DNA of 64,000 bases from JBAQMG01 sp049302575 (GCA_049302575.1 JBAQMG010000004.1:1-64000), one strand, 5' to 3'. Shown: positions 35,754 to 45,808, numbered from the stretch's first letter. Numbers and translations: made by a program. The notes: generated from the letters alone by a model not told the origin.

Positions 35754-37037
35754 ATGTTTGAATCCTTGGTCATTACCTTAAGAGAGGGAATTGAAGCGGC
35801 CTTGGTTATTGGAATTATTCTTACATATCTTAAGAGGACAGGTAAGGACAATCTCAATAAATCAGTTTATGCTGGGGTAGGGTTAGCTATTTTAGGGAGT
35901 ATTGGAGCGGCTCTTATATTCCAAACGCTGGGAATAGATGCCGAAAATGAGTACTTCCAAGGAATAGTGAAGACTGTAGCAGGTCTAATGGTTTTAACCA
36001 TGGTTATTTGGATGTGGAAAACCGGCAAGAATCTCAAGAATGAGTTAGAAGCTAAATTGGAGAATCTGTCACATAAAGCTTCATCAGGAGCAACAGAGTT
36101 CGGTCTGTTAGCTTTTACCTTTGTTATGGTTTTCCGTGAAGGGGTTGAAACAGTTCTGTTTTTGTCGGCATCTAGCCTTTCAACAGGTGTAGGCAGCTTT
36201 ATTGGAGGAATTATAGGTTTATTGTTAGCGGCTCTATTTGCGTATTTCTTTGTCAAAGGAACTGCGAAGATTAATTTGCAAAGATTCTTCTCGATTACAA
36301 GTGTAATTCTTTTGGTACTTGTTGTAAGGCTATTATTGGGTGGAATTCACGAATTTGCCGAACGAGAGCTTATACCCATAAGTCCATGGTTGATGAAAGT
36401 TATTGGCTATATCGTGCGTGATAAAGCTTCGGAGATTATTACAATGTTTTTAATCTCGTTACCTATTGTTATGGTTTTACTGGATGTTAAAGGAACAACC
36501 GAAGTGTCTAACTCGTCTGATTCGATAGAACGCCGTAAACTATTAGCGAAAAGAAAACGGGAACAGTACTGGAAGTGGTCTGTTGTTGCGGGTGCCTTGC
36601 TTGTTAACCTAGCCATTGGCTTAAATATTTATGCTGAAAGTATGAAACCCATTCATGACCCTGCGCCAGTGGAGCTAACGGTTACAAACAACGAAGTAGT
36701 AGTTCCGATTAACACCTTTGACGATAAGCTAATGCACAAGTTTATAGTCAAAGCAGGTACAAATAAAGTTCGCTTTATAGGAGTTAAGACCGAAGATGGT
36801 AAGTTAGGCGTAGGAATGGACGCTTGCGCAATCTGCGGTTCAGCAGGCTATGCCCAAGATAAAGAAGGCATCAAGAACCTGATTTGTAAAAACTGCAATG
36901 CGCCTATTGCCATTAACACGATTGGAACCCCAGGGGGGTGTAACCCGATTGACTTAAAATCTAAAATAGATGGGTCAAATCTTATTGTTAAGGTTTCAGA
37001 TTTAGCCAATAATAGTAATTCTTTCGTTAAAAAATAA
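35754..37037 (+). CDS. FTR1-family iron permease fused to a DUF2318 domain
   Basis: This 427-residue protein has seven membrane segments of the FTR1 (EfeU/OFeT) iron permease, with two REGxE motifs (REGIEAAL near residue 10 and REGVETVLF). After the last helix comes an extracytoplasmic domain of the DUF2318 type with CAICGSAGY, CKNCNAPI and a TIGTPGGCNPI end, a probable metal or Fe-S binding site. ATG 35754 is chosen after GGAGGGG. A Fur box lies upstream. Two FtsX permeases and an ATPase follow, the arrangement I recall from Campylobacter Cj1658-Cj1665 without its P19 protein. Confidence 0.9.
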   Translation: MFESLVITLREGIEAALVIGIILTYLKRTGKDNLNKSVYAGVGLAILGSIGAALIFQTLGIDAENEYFQGIVKTVAGLMVLTMVIWMWKTGKNLKNELEAKLENLSHKASSGATEFGLLAFTFVMVFREGVETVLFLSASSLSTGVGSFIGGIIGLLLAALFAYFFVKGTAKINLQRFFSITSVILLVLVVRLLLGGIHEFAERELIPISPWLMKVIGYIVRDKASEIITMFLISLPIVMVLLDVKGTTEVSNSSDSIERRKLLAKRKREQYWKWSVVAGALLVNLAIGLNIYAESMKPIHDPAPVELTVTNNEVVVPINTFDDKLMHKFIVKAGTNKVRFIGVKTEDGKLGVGMDACAICGSAGYAQDKEGIKNLICKNCNAPIAINTIGTPGGCNPIDLKSKIDGSNLIVKVSDLANNSNSFVKK

Positions 37038-37053
37038 CTTAGGAGGTATTCTA

Positions 37054-38265
37054 ATGATATTGCGGTTGATTTTTAAAGGCTGGCGTTTTCGAGCTAAAAG
37101 AGTTGTCTTGGCCTTAACCGCATTTTTCTTAGGCGCTTCCTTAATTGCTTCGCTTCTGGGTTTATATTTAAATGTTAATGATAAAGTTGGTCGGGAACTA
37201 AGGAGTTATGGAGCGAATATTAGGGTTTTGCCTAAAACAGGTGGCGGGTTTATCGATGAAGCTCAACTAGTTAAAATAAAACAAATCTTTTGGAAACACA
37301 ACATTCTAGGGTTTGCTCCAGATTTAAAAATAGTTGGCTCCTTCCAAGGCCAACCGGTAGTCATCGTTGGGACCTGGAAAAATCATGAGGTTAAAGTTTC
37401 TGATGAAAATTCCTTTGTAAGCGGGATAGATACTGTTGCGCCCTGGTGGAAGATTGAAGGAAATGATCCACAAGGGCGAGGGGTGGTTGTTGGTCATGAT
37501 TTGGCCAAACTTTATGGACTAAAGATTGGGGACAAAGTTTCTGTTGAATATAATGGTAACAAAGATTCTTGGGCCGTTGCCGGAATATTATCTAGTGGAG
37601 GAGCAGAGGACTCCCAAATCATTGCTTCTCTGGAAACAGTACAACAGTTTGCTCAACTTCAAGGGAAGGTTTCCGAGGTTAAGATAAGTGCTCTTGTCAA
37701 ACCCGTAGATAAACTGGATCAAAAAGACCCTAAATCTATGTCTGCCAAGGAATATGAAACTTGGTATTGCTCTCCTTACCTTGCCAGTATTGTCTATCAG
37801 GTTAATGAGGTTATTACTAGTGGAGAGGCTAAACCGATAGAACAGGTCGTAAAAGCTGAAGATGCTTTCTTGAAAAAAGTAAGTTTACTGGTTTTATTGG
37901 TCTTGATTGTGACTTTTATAGCATCCGGGATAAGTGTCATGACAACGGCTACCGCTAATGTCTTAGAGCGGCGTACCGAAATCGGGATTATGAAGGGTCT
38001 TGGAGCGGACGACAAGCAGGTAACTTTAGTATTTCTGTTGGAATTCATAATACTGGGTCTAGCCGGTGGAACACTAGGTTATGTAGCCAGTTTATGGCTA
38101 ACAAAGGCCTTAAGCCTTGCGATATTTAGGTCGCCAATGTCGCCTGAACTCTTAATTCTGCCAGTGACTCTAGGAATTTCAGTACTTGTAGCTATTGCGG
38201 GATGTTTAATTCCCATTGTTCAAGCTACTAAAGTCGAGCCTGCTAGGGTACTACATGGTGAATAA
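37054..38265 (+). CDS. FtsX/MacB-like ABC permease (FTR1 cluster, first)
   Basis: This 403-residue protein has one N-terminal membrane helix, a large extracytoplasmic domain and three C-terminal helices of the FtsX/MacB type (ERRTEIGIMKGLGADDKQV is the typical cytoplasmic coupling segment). Such MacB-type proteins usually transmit force rather than form a pore. It starts 16 bases after the FTR1 gene with AGGAGG. It pairs with the next permease and the ATPase. Substrate is unknown; the Fur-boxed operon suggests metal handling. Confidence 0.88.
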   Translation: MILRLIFKGWRFRAKRVVLALTAFFLGASLIASLLGLYLNVNDKVGRELRSYGANIRVLPKTGGGFIDEAQLVKIKQIFWKHNILGFAPDLKIVGSFQGQPVVIVGTWKNHEVKVSDENSFVSGIDTVAPWWKIEGNDPQGRGVVVGHDLAKLYGLKIGDKVSVEYNGNKDSWAVAGILSSGGAEDSQIIASLETVQQFAQLQGKVSEVKISALVKPVDKLDQKDPKSMSAKEYETWYCSPYLASIVYQVNEVITSGEAKPIEQVVKAEDAFLKKVSLLVLLVLIVTFIASGISVMTTATANVLERRTEIGIMKGLGADDKQVTLVFLLEFIILGLAGGTLGYVASLWLTKALSLAIFRSPMSPELLILPVTLGISVLVAIAGCLIPIVQATKVEPARVLHGE

Positions 38266-38277
38266 GGAGGAAACATT

Positions 38278-39408
38278 ATGTTTTGGCGCATTTTACGTAA
38301 ATCTTTATTAACTCGGAAAAGCCATTTTGCTGTTGCAGTGATAGCGGTTACCATGGGAGCTTTACTAGTGGCTGCAACCTCTACAATCTCGTTAAATATA
38401 AAAGATAAAATTAGCAGGGAACTTCGAGCCTATGGTCCCAATCTAAGTCTATTGCCAATGACTCAGGCCTTAGGAATTGAAAATGGAGCTATATTAGTAG
38501 AAAATAGTTATCTTTGGCAAAAAGATTTGATCAGTATTCTAAACGATCCGGAACTATTAAATGTCAGTCCTGTGCTTGAGGGTACTATTAAAGTCAATGA
38601 CCAGGTTACAGGCTTACTCGGTATGGATTGGGATGTAGCGAAAAAGATTCATCCTTGGTGGGAACTCAAAGGTGGAGTTCCAGAAAAGGATAGTGTAGTT
38701 ATAGGACAGGAATTTGCCAAGTGGTTCAATCTTTCCATCAACCAAAGGCTAACACTTCACAGTGGACAAAAAACGTTTGAGCTAAATGTTGCAGGAGTCG
38801 TTCAAACAGGCGGAGATGAAGATAACCAAATCTTAGCGGATCTTGCTACAACCCAAACCATTTTAGGAACTGTTGGGCAGGTTTCACGGCTTGATTTAAG
38901 TGTCTTAAGCACAAAAACGTCAGTTGAGACTAAAGGAGCAGAATTAGAAAAAAAGGCACCTGGTTCACGGACCAAGGTTATTCAACAGGTAGCTCATGCC
39001 GAAGAAAGACTTTTGGAAAAAATTCAGGCTTTAATGTATTTCGTAACTTTTGGAGTATTAATCGTTTCCTTACTAAGTATAGCGGGAACAATGACTACGG
39101 CTGTTATTCAACGGCGTAAGGAAATAGGCATCATGAAAGCGATTGGTGCTTCCAATAAGGAGATAGCCAAGCTTTTTTTTACTGAAGCAACGGTTTTTGG
39201 CGTGCTTGGTGGGGTCTTGGGATTGATTCTGGGTTTTAGCTTAGCTCAGGTGATTGGTCTTACAGTATTTTCAACGTCAATGGTTTTTCCACCAATTATT
39301 ATTCCCATAACGGTTGGGTGCGCATGTTTAGTCACTTGGGTGGCAAGTTCAAAACCAGTAATACAGGCTGTTTCTGTTGAACCAGCAATAACTTTACGTG
39401 GTGAATAG
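38278..39408 (+). CDS. FtsX/MacB-like ABC permease (FTR1 cluster, second)
   Basis: This 376-residue paralogue of the preceding permease has the same topology: an N-terminal helix, external domain with MDWDVAKKIHPWWELKGG (a PWW.(I/L).G pattern also seen in its three relatives in this window), and C-terminal helices with QRRKEIGIMKAIGASNKEI. The two probably form a heterodimer on one ATPase dimer. A GGAGG site precedes the ATG. Confidence 0.88.
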   Translation: MFWRILRKSLLTRKSHFAVAVIAVTMGALLVAATSTISLNIKDKISRELRAYGPNLSLLPMTQALGIENGAILVENSYLWQKDLISILNDPELLNVSPVLEGTIKVNDQVTGLLGMDWDVAKKIHPWWELKGGVPEKDSVVIGQEFAKWFNLSINQRLTLHSGQKTFELNVAGVVQTGGDEDNQILADLATTQTILGTVGQVSRLDLSVLSTKTSVETKGAELEKKAPGSRTKVIQQVAHAEERLLEKIQALMYFVTFGVLIVSLLSIAGTMTTAVIQRRKEIGIMKAIGASNKEIAKLFFTEATVFGVLGGVLGLILGFSLAQVIGLTVFSTSMVFPPIIIPITVGCACLVTWVASSKPVIQAVSVEPAITLRGE

Positions 39409-39419
39409 GAGGGAGATCA

Positions 39420-40115
39420 ATGAGTAGCGTAAAAGAAGCTATAGTAGAGGCAAAAGGGATAGGTAAAGCCTATGGTGAAGTGCAAATTCTCAAAGGAATT
39501 ACCCTTGACTTGTATAAAGGCGAATGGACTAATATTATGGGGCAGTCAGGGTCGGGAAAAACAACTCTGCTTAATATCATGAGCTGTTTGGACAAGGCAA
39601 CTGAAGGGAGCATAAAAATAAATGGTATCGATATAACTGGTATGAGTAAACAACAGTTAGCACATTTTCGGCGTGAAACTGTTGGACTAATTTTTCAACA
39701 ATATCATCTTGTGCCGTATCTGACTGCCTTAGAAAATGTGATGCTAGCGCAACATTTTCATAGTATAGTAGATGAAGAAGAAGCTGTCGAAGCACTAAAA
39801 AAGGTAGGGCTAGGTCACAGATTACAGCATATCCCTAGTCGAATGTCAGGTGGGGAACAACAGCGGGTGGCAATTGCAAGAGCCTTGATTAATAAACCAG
39901 GAATTTTATTAGCTGATGAGCCTACAGGTAATTTAGACCATGCTAACAGTGAACTTATACTGGATGTATTTCGCAACTTGCGTCAACAAGGACATACGAT
40001 CATTATGGTAACCCACTCATCGAGAATTGGAACCTTAGGTGATAGACTTATACTTCTGGAGGATGGAAATATTAAAGGTCAGAATTCCTTGAGGAGTGTA
40101 GCCGAAGGAGGGTAA
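39420..40115 (+). CDS. MacB/LolD-type ABC ATPase (FTR1 cluster)
   Basis: This 231-residue ATPase has Walker A GQSGSGKTT, signature MSGGEQQR, Walker B LLADEPTGNLD and VTHSS switch. It belongs to the LolD/MacB subfamily that partners FtsX-like permeases. It ends the Fur-boxed operon. Its paralogue at 53021-53704 serves the other permease pair. Confidence 0.92.
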   Translation: MSSVKEAIVEAKGIGKAYGEVQILKGITLDLYKGEWTNIMGQSGSGKTTLLNIMSCLDKATEGSIKINGIDITGMSKQQLAHFRRETVGLIFQQYHLVPYLTALENVMLAQHFHSIVDEEEAVEALKKVGLGHRLQHIPSRMSGGEQQRVAIARALINKPGILLADEPTGNLDHANSELILDVFRNLRQQGHTIIMVTHSSRIGTLGDRLILLEDGNIKGQNSLRSVAEGG

Positions 40116-40368
40116 ATGGCATAGATATTCTAACACTACATGTTACCACCTCCGAACCTTCATAACCAATTTAATATATCGGATTCGTTTTGTTTATTAT
40201 TTTTTTAAAGTTATGCTGTAGTGTTATAAGTTTCTTAGGTACTAGTGAGATCGACAAATGAGCCTGCCGGGGTCCCAACGCTCCTTTTTACGTGAGATAA
40301 AAAAGCTAAGGCAACAGGGGACAACCATACACCCTTAGGGTAAATACTCATAAATCGTCTCTTAACTT

Positions 40369-41151
40369 TTAAATCTGGTATATCCGGGGCAAAGAGAAGC
40401 CTGTTTTCAATTCTAAAGTAACTATGTGCCTGGATAGAAAAGTAACTCCCATACCTGCAATAACTGCTCTTTTGACTGCTTCGGTGTTTCCTAGGGTGAT
40501 TACTCTTGCAGGTTGAATACCCATTCGACTCAGTAAAGAATCCACTTTTTGTTTAGTAGCGGAACTGGACTCCCTAATAAGCAAGACCTCTTTAGCTAGG
40601 TCAGGCTGTAAAAAGGAATCGGTTTTCGCCAACGAATGTCTAGGTCCAACAAGAAACAAGATTTCGTCTTCGAGTAATGGTTCAATGCAAAGCCCTGGGA
40701 AACTAGAAAAACCGGCAACGAAGGCAAAATCAAACAAGCCATCCACAAGTTGCTCGATTATTGTGTCGTTATTGCCAACTTGTAGACAAACGTCAAACTA
40801 GGGTATAAGTTAAGAAACTTTGCTAACAAAGTTGGCAGCAGATAATTACCTATCATGGTGCTCGCACCGATTTTGAGTTGATCCGACTCTAGGTTTTGCA
40901 TTTCTTTAAGTGTCCTGAGCCCCATCGAGCAGTTTCAATACATCCTCGGCGTATTCATACAGCCGCCGACCAGCGTCAGTGAGGTTAACGCCTCGATTAT
41001 GCCGATTAAAAAGGCTCATTCCAACCGTTTTTTCGAGGGTAATAATTTGGCGTGATAGAGCAGGTTGGGTGATACAAAGGTTTTCTGCCGCTCTGCTAAA
41101 ACTGCCCGAACTGGCCACTTCGTGGAACGATCTAAGTTGAAATAATTCCAT
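40369..41151 (-). pseudogene. LysR-family regulator, broken
   Basis: The N-terminal HTH (MELFQLRSFHEVASSGSFSRAAENLCITQPALSRQ) is intact from 41151, but the frame is lost near 40910; another frame carries LKEMQNLESDQLKIGASTMIG; a third carries VGNNDTIIEQLVDGLFDFAF to the end (SRHIVTLELKTG). At least two frameshifts break it. It is divergent from the TDT-type gene and was probably its regulator. The 217 bases before its low end, after the ATPase gene, show no gene. Confidence 0.85.
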
Positions 41152-41305
41152 TGATTTTACCTCAAAGAGTTTCATTATTTGTTGTCATTATGATATCATG
41201 TATGTCTATTTGTTATATCAATTATGATTAATATGCATTTCAGTTATACAACTTAAGATGATAACATGTAACTCAATAAAGATATATTAATGAAGGAGAG
41301 TAGCT

Positions 41306-42439
41306 ATGAAGTTTACACCTTTTAAATTTCAGGTGCCCCTAGCTGCCGGGGGTGTCGCTCTAATGGCCTTTAATTATCTACAGTTTGCAGTACCCCATGG
41401 AAAAGGGTTAATAAAGTCGTCAGATATCCCTTGGGTCAGACTGACAACGGGTCAAATTAGTTCATATCTCCCTTTAATCGTACTTATGTTAGCGTTTACC
41501 ATCATAAACTTAATTTTTACTGTCGTTTCTCTAAAAGACCTTATCCAATGGCTTGCCAATAAGCAAGAGTACCAGGATTTTTTAAATAGTCCACCAACAA
41601 AAAATATCGGCATTTTTGTACCTATTGCTTCCCTGTCTATGACCGCGAATGTGATTTTGGCTCCTTTAGCCTTTTTTATTCCAAAATTATCATCTAATCT
41701 ACAAGCCTTAATGTTGCCAGGATTAATATTTTTCGGGTTTCTTTGGTTGGCACTTTTCAGGTTTGAATTTAAGGTTTTTAAAACATGGTTATGCCAACCT
41801 CTTGATGTAACACAATTAAATTTTATCTGGCTGCTTGACGTTTTCGCCTTTGGTTTGGTGAATTTAACGGGAACAGGAATAGCCGCCATTTCCACCAACA
41901 GAGAAATCGCCTCGCTAGCAGCATTGGCATCGTTCTTTACTTTAAGTGTTGGGGTTTTCTTACTTGTCACTAAACTGACTTATTTGATTTACCTGCAGCT
42001 AAAATCAAATGAATTACCGCCAAGTTGGGTACAACCAGCTTATTTTTTAGTAATTCCTATTACTTGTTTGTTTGGATTTAGTTTTTACAGGATCACGTTA
42101 TATTTACAAACGTATTTTTCATTTGATACAAAGATTGTATCGTTCTTTTTTCTTACTTTTTCTTATGTCATTACGATCGGCTGGGGTCTGTTTAGCCTAT
42201 ATTTACTTAAGGATTATTTGAAAAAGGATTTCGCGAAAAGTGAATTTTCCCCACCCCAGTGGGCTATGGTGTGAGCTTTGGTTGGCTCCCAAGTTTTGGG
42301 AGTTTACGTTTACGGGAATTATTATCCAAGTGTATTACTATCAGTTGTAAACTACGCAAGTATAGTATTTGCCTCAATCATTTATGTCTGGATTTTCATT
42401 AAATTTTATCAAGCGTCAAAGAAAAATAATTTAACCTGA
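41306..42439 (+). CDS. TDT-type membrane protein, probable selenoprotein (in-frame TGA read as Sec)
   Basis: This predicted membrane protein resembles the tellurite-resistance/dicarboxylate (TDT) transporter fold, with about ten helices. The frame meets TGA at 42272-42274 (residue 323, after PPQWAMV) but carries on for 54 sense codons (ALVGSQVLGVYVYGNYYPSV...) to TGA 42437, finishing a helix; without readthrough the last helices are lost. A hairpin with SECIS-like geometry follows the TGA (next entry). I recall a database family named TsoY (seleno)protein with this profile. The next gene is a selD remnant, itself with a TGA at the selenocysteine site. A plain nonsense mutation is the alternative, since neighbours are decayed. 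An AAGGAG site precedes the ATG. Confidence 0.7.
42286..42302 (+). promoter_or_regulatory. SECIS-like hairpin after the in-frame TGA
   Basis: CTCCCAA (42286-42292), loop GTT, TTGGGAG (42296-42302): a 7-bp perfect stem with G first in the loop. Eighteen bases separate the TGA from the loop, inside the range I recall for bacterial SECIS elements (about 16-37). Confidence 0.6.
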
Positions 42440-42508
42440 CTGAACAAAACAGAAAAGTTGTCTGTTTCGTAGTAGCGGATGACGTAAAAGAAAAAGAGGT
42501 CGGTGGCA

Positions 42509-43098
42509 GTGGATAAAATTCCTATAGCACGTTTAACAAGTTATTCGCCCGGTACTGGCTGAGCGTGTAAAATAGGTCCGGCGGATCTAAGCGAAATTCT
42601 TAAAGATTTACCCAAATTAAAGATGGTCGTTTCGAAAACAGCGGCCAAGATGATGCCGTAGTATTTCGCGTTAGCCCAAACTTGTCTATAGTTAAAATCG
42701 AACACCCAGCCATTATAGCCACTTGTAAGTATTTGGAGAAACATGGATTTGACGTGACATATCTTACAGTTGATCGTCATGGAATGGTTAACCCAGGAGA
42801 TGTATCTCGTGCTATTACTGACCAGACCATTCTAATCTCGGTCATGCATGCCAACAACAAAGTAGGTACTATTCAACCGCTGTCGAAAATCGGGGAAATT
42901 GCCAGGAGCCACGGAATCTACTTTCATACCGATGCAGCCCAGTCCGTCGGTAAGATTCCAACTATGGTGTAGGATTTACAGGTTGATTTACTTACATTGG
43001 CCGGGCATAAATTTTATGGCCCAAAAGGAATGGGGGCTCTTTACGTCAGGCAGGGAATAGTAATAGAATCCTTGATATCGAAAATTTATCAGAGATAA
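42509..43098 (+). pseudogene. Fusion remnant: selD N-terminus (TGA at active site) joined to nifS middle
   Basis: From GTG 42509 the frame reads VDKIPIARLTSYSPGTG, TGA (42560-42562), ACKIGPADLSEIL: the start of selenide water dikinase SelD with selenocysteine at the active position (codon 18; Cys17 in E. coli). After a one-base shift near 42620 it continues FENSGQDDAVVFRVSPNLSIV, then changes without a break into the middle of a NifS-type cysteine desulfurase (KIEHPAIIATCKYLEK, HTDAAQSVGKIP), with a TAG at 42970-42972 and the PLP-lysine region [17 protein letters not shown], ending at 43098. A deletion has joined two neighbouring genes of a selenium operon. It cannot be functional. Confidence 0.8.
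42574..42588 (+). promoter_or_regulatory. SECIS-like hairpin in the selD remnant
   Basis: AGGTCC (42574-42579), loop GGC, GGATCT (42583-42588) form a 6-bp stem (one G-U) with G first in the loop, 17 bases after the TGA at 42560-42562. The geometry matches the hairpin in the TDT-type gene. Confidence 0.55.
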
Positions 43099-43129
43099 GT
43101 CGCATAAAGTAAACTATTTTGCGACTTAT
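43095..43129. terminator. Hairpin after the selD-nifS remnant
   Basis: ATAAGTCGCA (43095-43104) pairs perfectly with TGCGACTTAT (43120-43129), loop 15 bases, followed by TTC. It probably ends the old selenium transcript. Confidence 0.6.
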
Positions 43130-43149
43130 TTCAAGAAGGGAGAAATGGT

Positions 43150-44340
43150 GTGATTGTCGATAATGAAAAGCAGAGAAGGGTTTTAGGGCTTGAATGGAAC
43201 ATTTTTTTTGCAGGTATAACCAGTTTTTTAACTGATACAACAACAAAAATGATTTATTCCATTATGCCATTATTTTTATTGTCTATCGGAGCATCAAAGA
43301 CTGAGGTTTCCCTTATCGAAGGAATAGCTGAAAGTACAGCAGCGGTTCTGAAGGCTTTTTCAGGCTGGTGGAGTGATAAGATTGGCAAAAACAAACCTTT
43401 CATGGTTGTTGGTTACGCAATTACAGCTTTTTTATCTCCACTATTTTCAATCGTAACTTCGCCTTTACAGGTTTTATTAATCCGAATTACCGAAAGGGTT
43501 GGGAAGGGAATAAGAACTGCACCAAGGGACAGCCTTATAGCCGGATCATCAAGTGAGGGCGAAATAGGGAAAAGTTTTGGCTTTCATAAAGCAATGGATA
43601 ACAGTGGGGCAATATTGGGACCACTATTAGCCTTTGCCGTTTTAGCAGTTTCCCCGGGTGATTATCGCAAGGTATTCCAGCTTTCAGCAGTACCTGGTTT
43701 ACTGGGGGTGCTTGTAATAATTTTCTTTGTCAGAGAGGCCAAGAAGATTAAAGCTGAACTTCTTAGGAAAATTGCATTTAAGGACTTTCCAATCAGATAT
43801 TATATCTTCCTGATTATTGTTTTTATATTTACCCTTGGCAACTCAACAGATGCCCTACTATTGGTAAAAGCGAATGACATAGGTATACAAGCCTTGTTCA
43901 TACCGCTTGTATACCTGATATTTAACACAGTCGCTGTAATATTTTCTGTCCCAGCCGGTATTATTTCAGATAGAATTGGTCGAGAAAGACTAATAATCTT
44001 CGGATATTTACTTTATTCCATTATATACTACGGTTTTGGAAGAACAAACGACAAAGCAGTAGTGATTTTGCTTTTTGCATTATATGGACTTTATAGTGCA
44101 GTAACGGATGGTGTGCAGAAAGCGTTGGTTTCGGATCTTATAGATAAGAACAAAAGAGGCACAGGACTAGGATTATATAACTCAATCATCGGTATAACGT
44201 TGCTTCCAGCAAGTGTTATAGCTGGTATACTATACGACAAAGTTGACAATAGAGTCCCTTTTTACTTCGGTTCGGTAACGGCGCTAATCGCTACAGTACT
44301 AATGTTTATATTTTACAAGAAAAGGGCCAGAACGCTTTAA
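43150..44340 (+). CDS. Major facilitator superfamily transporter
   Basis: This 396-residue protein has twelve predicted membrane helices and MFS motif A-like GWWSDKIGKNKPF after helix 2, repeated as GIISDRIGRERLI in the second half. The RTAPRDSLIAGSS segment is seen in a subgroup of bacterial MFS proteins of unknown substrate. GTG 43150 follows AAGGGAG. It has no operon partner; the neighbours are a dead selenium locus and a convergent kinase gene. Substrate is unknown. Confidence 0.85.
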   Translation: MIVDNEKQRRVLGLEWNIFFAGITSFLTDTTTKMIYSIMPLFLLSIGASKTEVSLIEGIAESTAAVLKAFSGWWSDKIGKNKPFMVVGYAITAFLSPLFSIVTSPLQVLLIRITERVGKGIRTAPRDSLIAGSSSEGEIGKSFGFHKAMDNSGAILGPLLAFAVLAVSPGDYRKVFQLSAVPGLLGVLVIIFFVREAKKIKAELLRKIAFKDFPIRYYIFLIIVFIFTLGNSTDALLLVKANDIGIQALFIPLVYLIFNTVAVIFSVPAGIISDRIGRERLIIFGYLLYSIIYYGFGRTNDKAVVILLFALYGLYSAVTDGVQKALVSDLIDKNKRGTGLGLYNSIIGITLLPASVIAGILYDKVDNRVPFYFGSVTALIATVLMFIFYKKRARTL

Positions 44341-44418
44341 ACGTTCTCTAGGAACTAGTGAAGAAAATTTGAGTAATTAAGGAGTCTTATCGCAAATTTT
44401 AAAAGATTGGTTGAGAAT

Positions 44419-45807
44419 TTAATCCCCAGCCACTCTTATGTCTTTAGGAAGTTTGACGATAAATTCAGTCTCTTGCCCGACTTTGCTCTGTACGGTGATG
44501 GTACCTTGATGGAGATCCGTGATCTGATGTACAAGCGCTAGACCAATTCCGGTTCCCCCTGTTTCACGAGTGCGGGATTTGTCGGTACGGTAAAAACGCT
44601 CAAAAATATAAGGGAGATCTTCTTCAGGAATACCGAGTCCGGTGTTTTTAATACTGATTTCGGAAATATTCGATAGTTGTGTAAGGGTGACGGTGATCTG
44701 ATCGCCTGCTTCCGTGTACTGATAGGCATTTTGAATAAGATTGTAAAAGAGCCTGGTCAGAAGGCGCTCGTCCCCGAACGCACTCACGGGTTCTTCTGGA
44801 GCTTTCCAATTGAGGGTTAATTTTTTTCTCTGGATGAGCGGATTGAGGCTATGAAGGACTTTTTCAAGAAGCTGCCTCAAGTCCAAAGGTTCTAGGTTAA
44901 GCTTTAAAGCGCCTATTTCCGCCACGCTTAGGTCTTTAAGATCGCTAGACAAGTCAACCAGACGATCAATTTCTTCATGAATAGAGGAAAGATTTTCTTG
45001 ATCGGCTGGAAGAACGTCGTCTTGGAAGGCTTCGATATAGCTCTGGATTGAGGTTAAGGGAGTACGCAGTTCGTGGGCGATGTCAGCAGTAAATTGTTTG
45101 CGGAGGGTTTCTTGACGATCCAAATTGTCTGCCATCGTGTTAAAAGCGTTTGCCAATTGCCCTACTTCGTCTTTGGACTGAATCGGAACGTGGACGTCAA
45201 GGTGTCCCTGTCCAATACGATCGGCGGCTTGCGTTAGACGTTGGAGTGGAGCGATCAGTCGACGGCTTGTAAAGTAACTGAGGATAATCCCGAATAGAAG
45301 TGCCAACCCTCCAGCAAAGAGGAGAGAACGAAAGACAGAGGCTTGAAAGAGAACATCTTGGGGATTGAGAATCGGTGTTGTCGCTGGGTAGCGTACTAGG
45401 GCTGTGGCTAAAGCTCCGTGGGGTCCTGTCACGGTTATGGTTTTTGTTTTCCAATTCGTGATGGAAGAGGAGGGCATCATACCCATACCCATCCTGCCTT
45501 GTCCGTGCATCATAGCTTCCATGGAGTTGCTTAAAGTGGCGATCAACTTACCAGTTGGATCTGTCAGAGTGACGACAGTACCGACTGAGAGGGAATGGCT
45601 AATTTCATCCAGAGCTGTAGGATCCCAAGAACCCTTGTTCAGATAAAGGGCACTTAGACGGGAAGGTAACTGTTCCAAAGTTGTTTCATTCGTCTTGGTT
45701 AGATAATCACTAAATTGTTGTTGAAAGACTAGATTTACGGCAAGCATGCTGAAGGTTAGGGTGATCAGAGTGATAATTAGAGTCGAAAGAAATAGCCTTT
45801 TGCGCAT
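44419..45807 (-). CDS. Histidine kinase with Met/His-rich sensor loop
   Basis: This 462-residue kinase has two membrane helices around an external sensor, HAMP, phospho-acceptor HELRTPLTSIQSY and ATPase motifs (NLIQNAYQYT, GLGIPEEDLPYIFERFYR, GTGIGLALV). The sensor contains MEAMMHGQGRMGMGMM, a metal-binding style Met/His cluster that suggests copper or silver sensing; this is an inference. ATG 45807 is chosen because GGAGG precedes it and it lies one base after the regulator stop. It forms a pair with the OmpR-type regulator upstream. Confidence 0.92.
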   Translation of the reverse strand: MRKRLFLSTLIITLITLTFSMLAVNLVFQQQFSDYLTKTNETTLEQLPSRLSALYLNKGSWDPTALDEISHSLSVGTVVTLTDPTGKLIATLSNSMEAMMHGQGRMGMGMMPSSSITNWKTKTITVTGPHGALATALVRYPATTPILNPQDVLFQASVFRSLLFAGGLALLFGIILSYFTSRRLIAPLQRLTQAADRIGQGHLDVHVPIQSKDEVGQLANAFNTMADNLDRQETLRKQFTADIAHELRTPLTSIQSYIEAFQDDVLPADQENLSSIHEEIDRLVDLSSDLKDLSVAEIGALKLNLEPLDLRQLLEKVLHSLNPLIQRKKLTLNWKAPEEPVSAFGDERLLTRLFYNLIQNAYQYTEAGDQITVTLTQLSNISEISIKNTGLGIPEEDLPYIFERFYRTDKSRTRETGGTGIGLALVHQITDLHQGTITVQSKVGQETEFIVKLPKDIRVAGD

Positions 45808-45808
45808 C

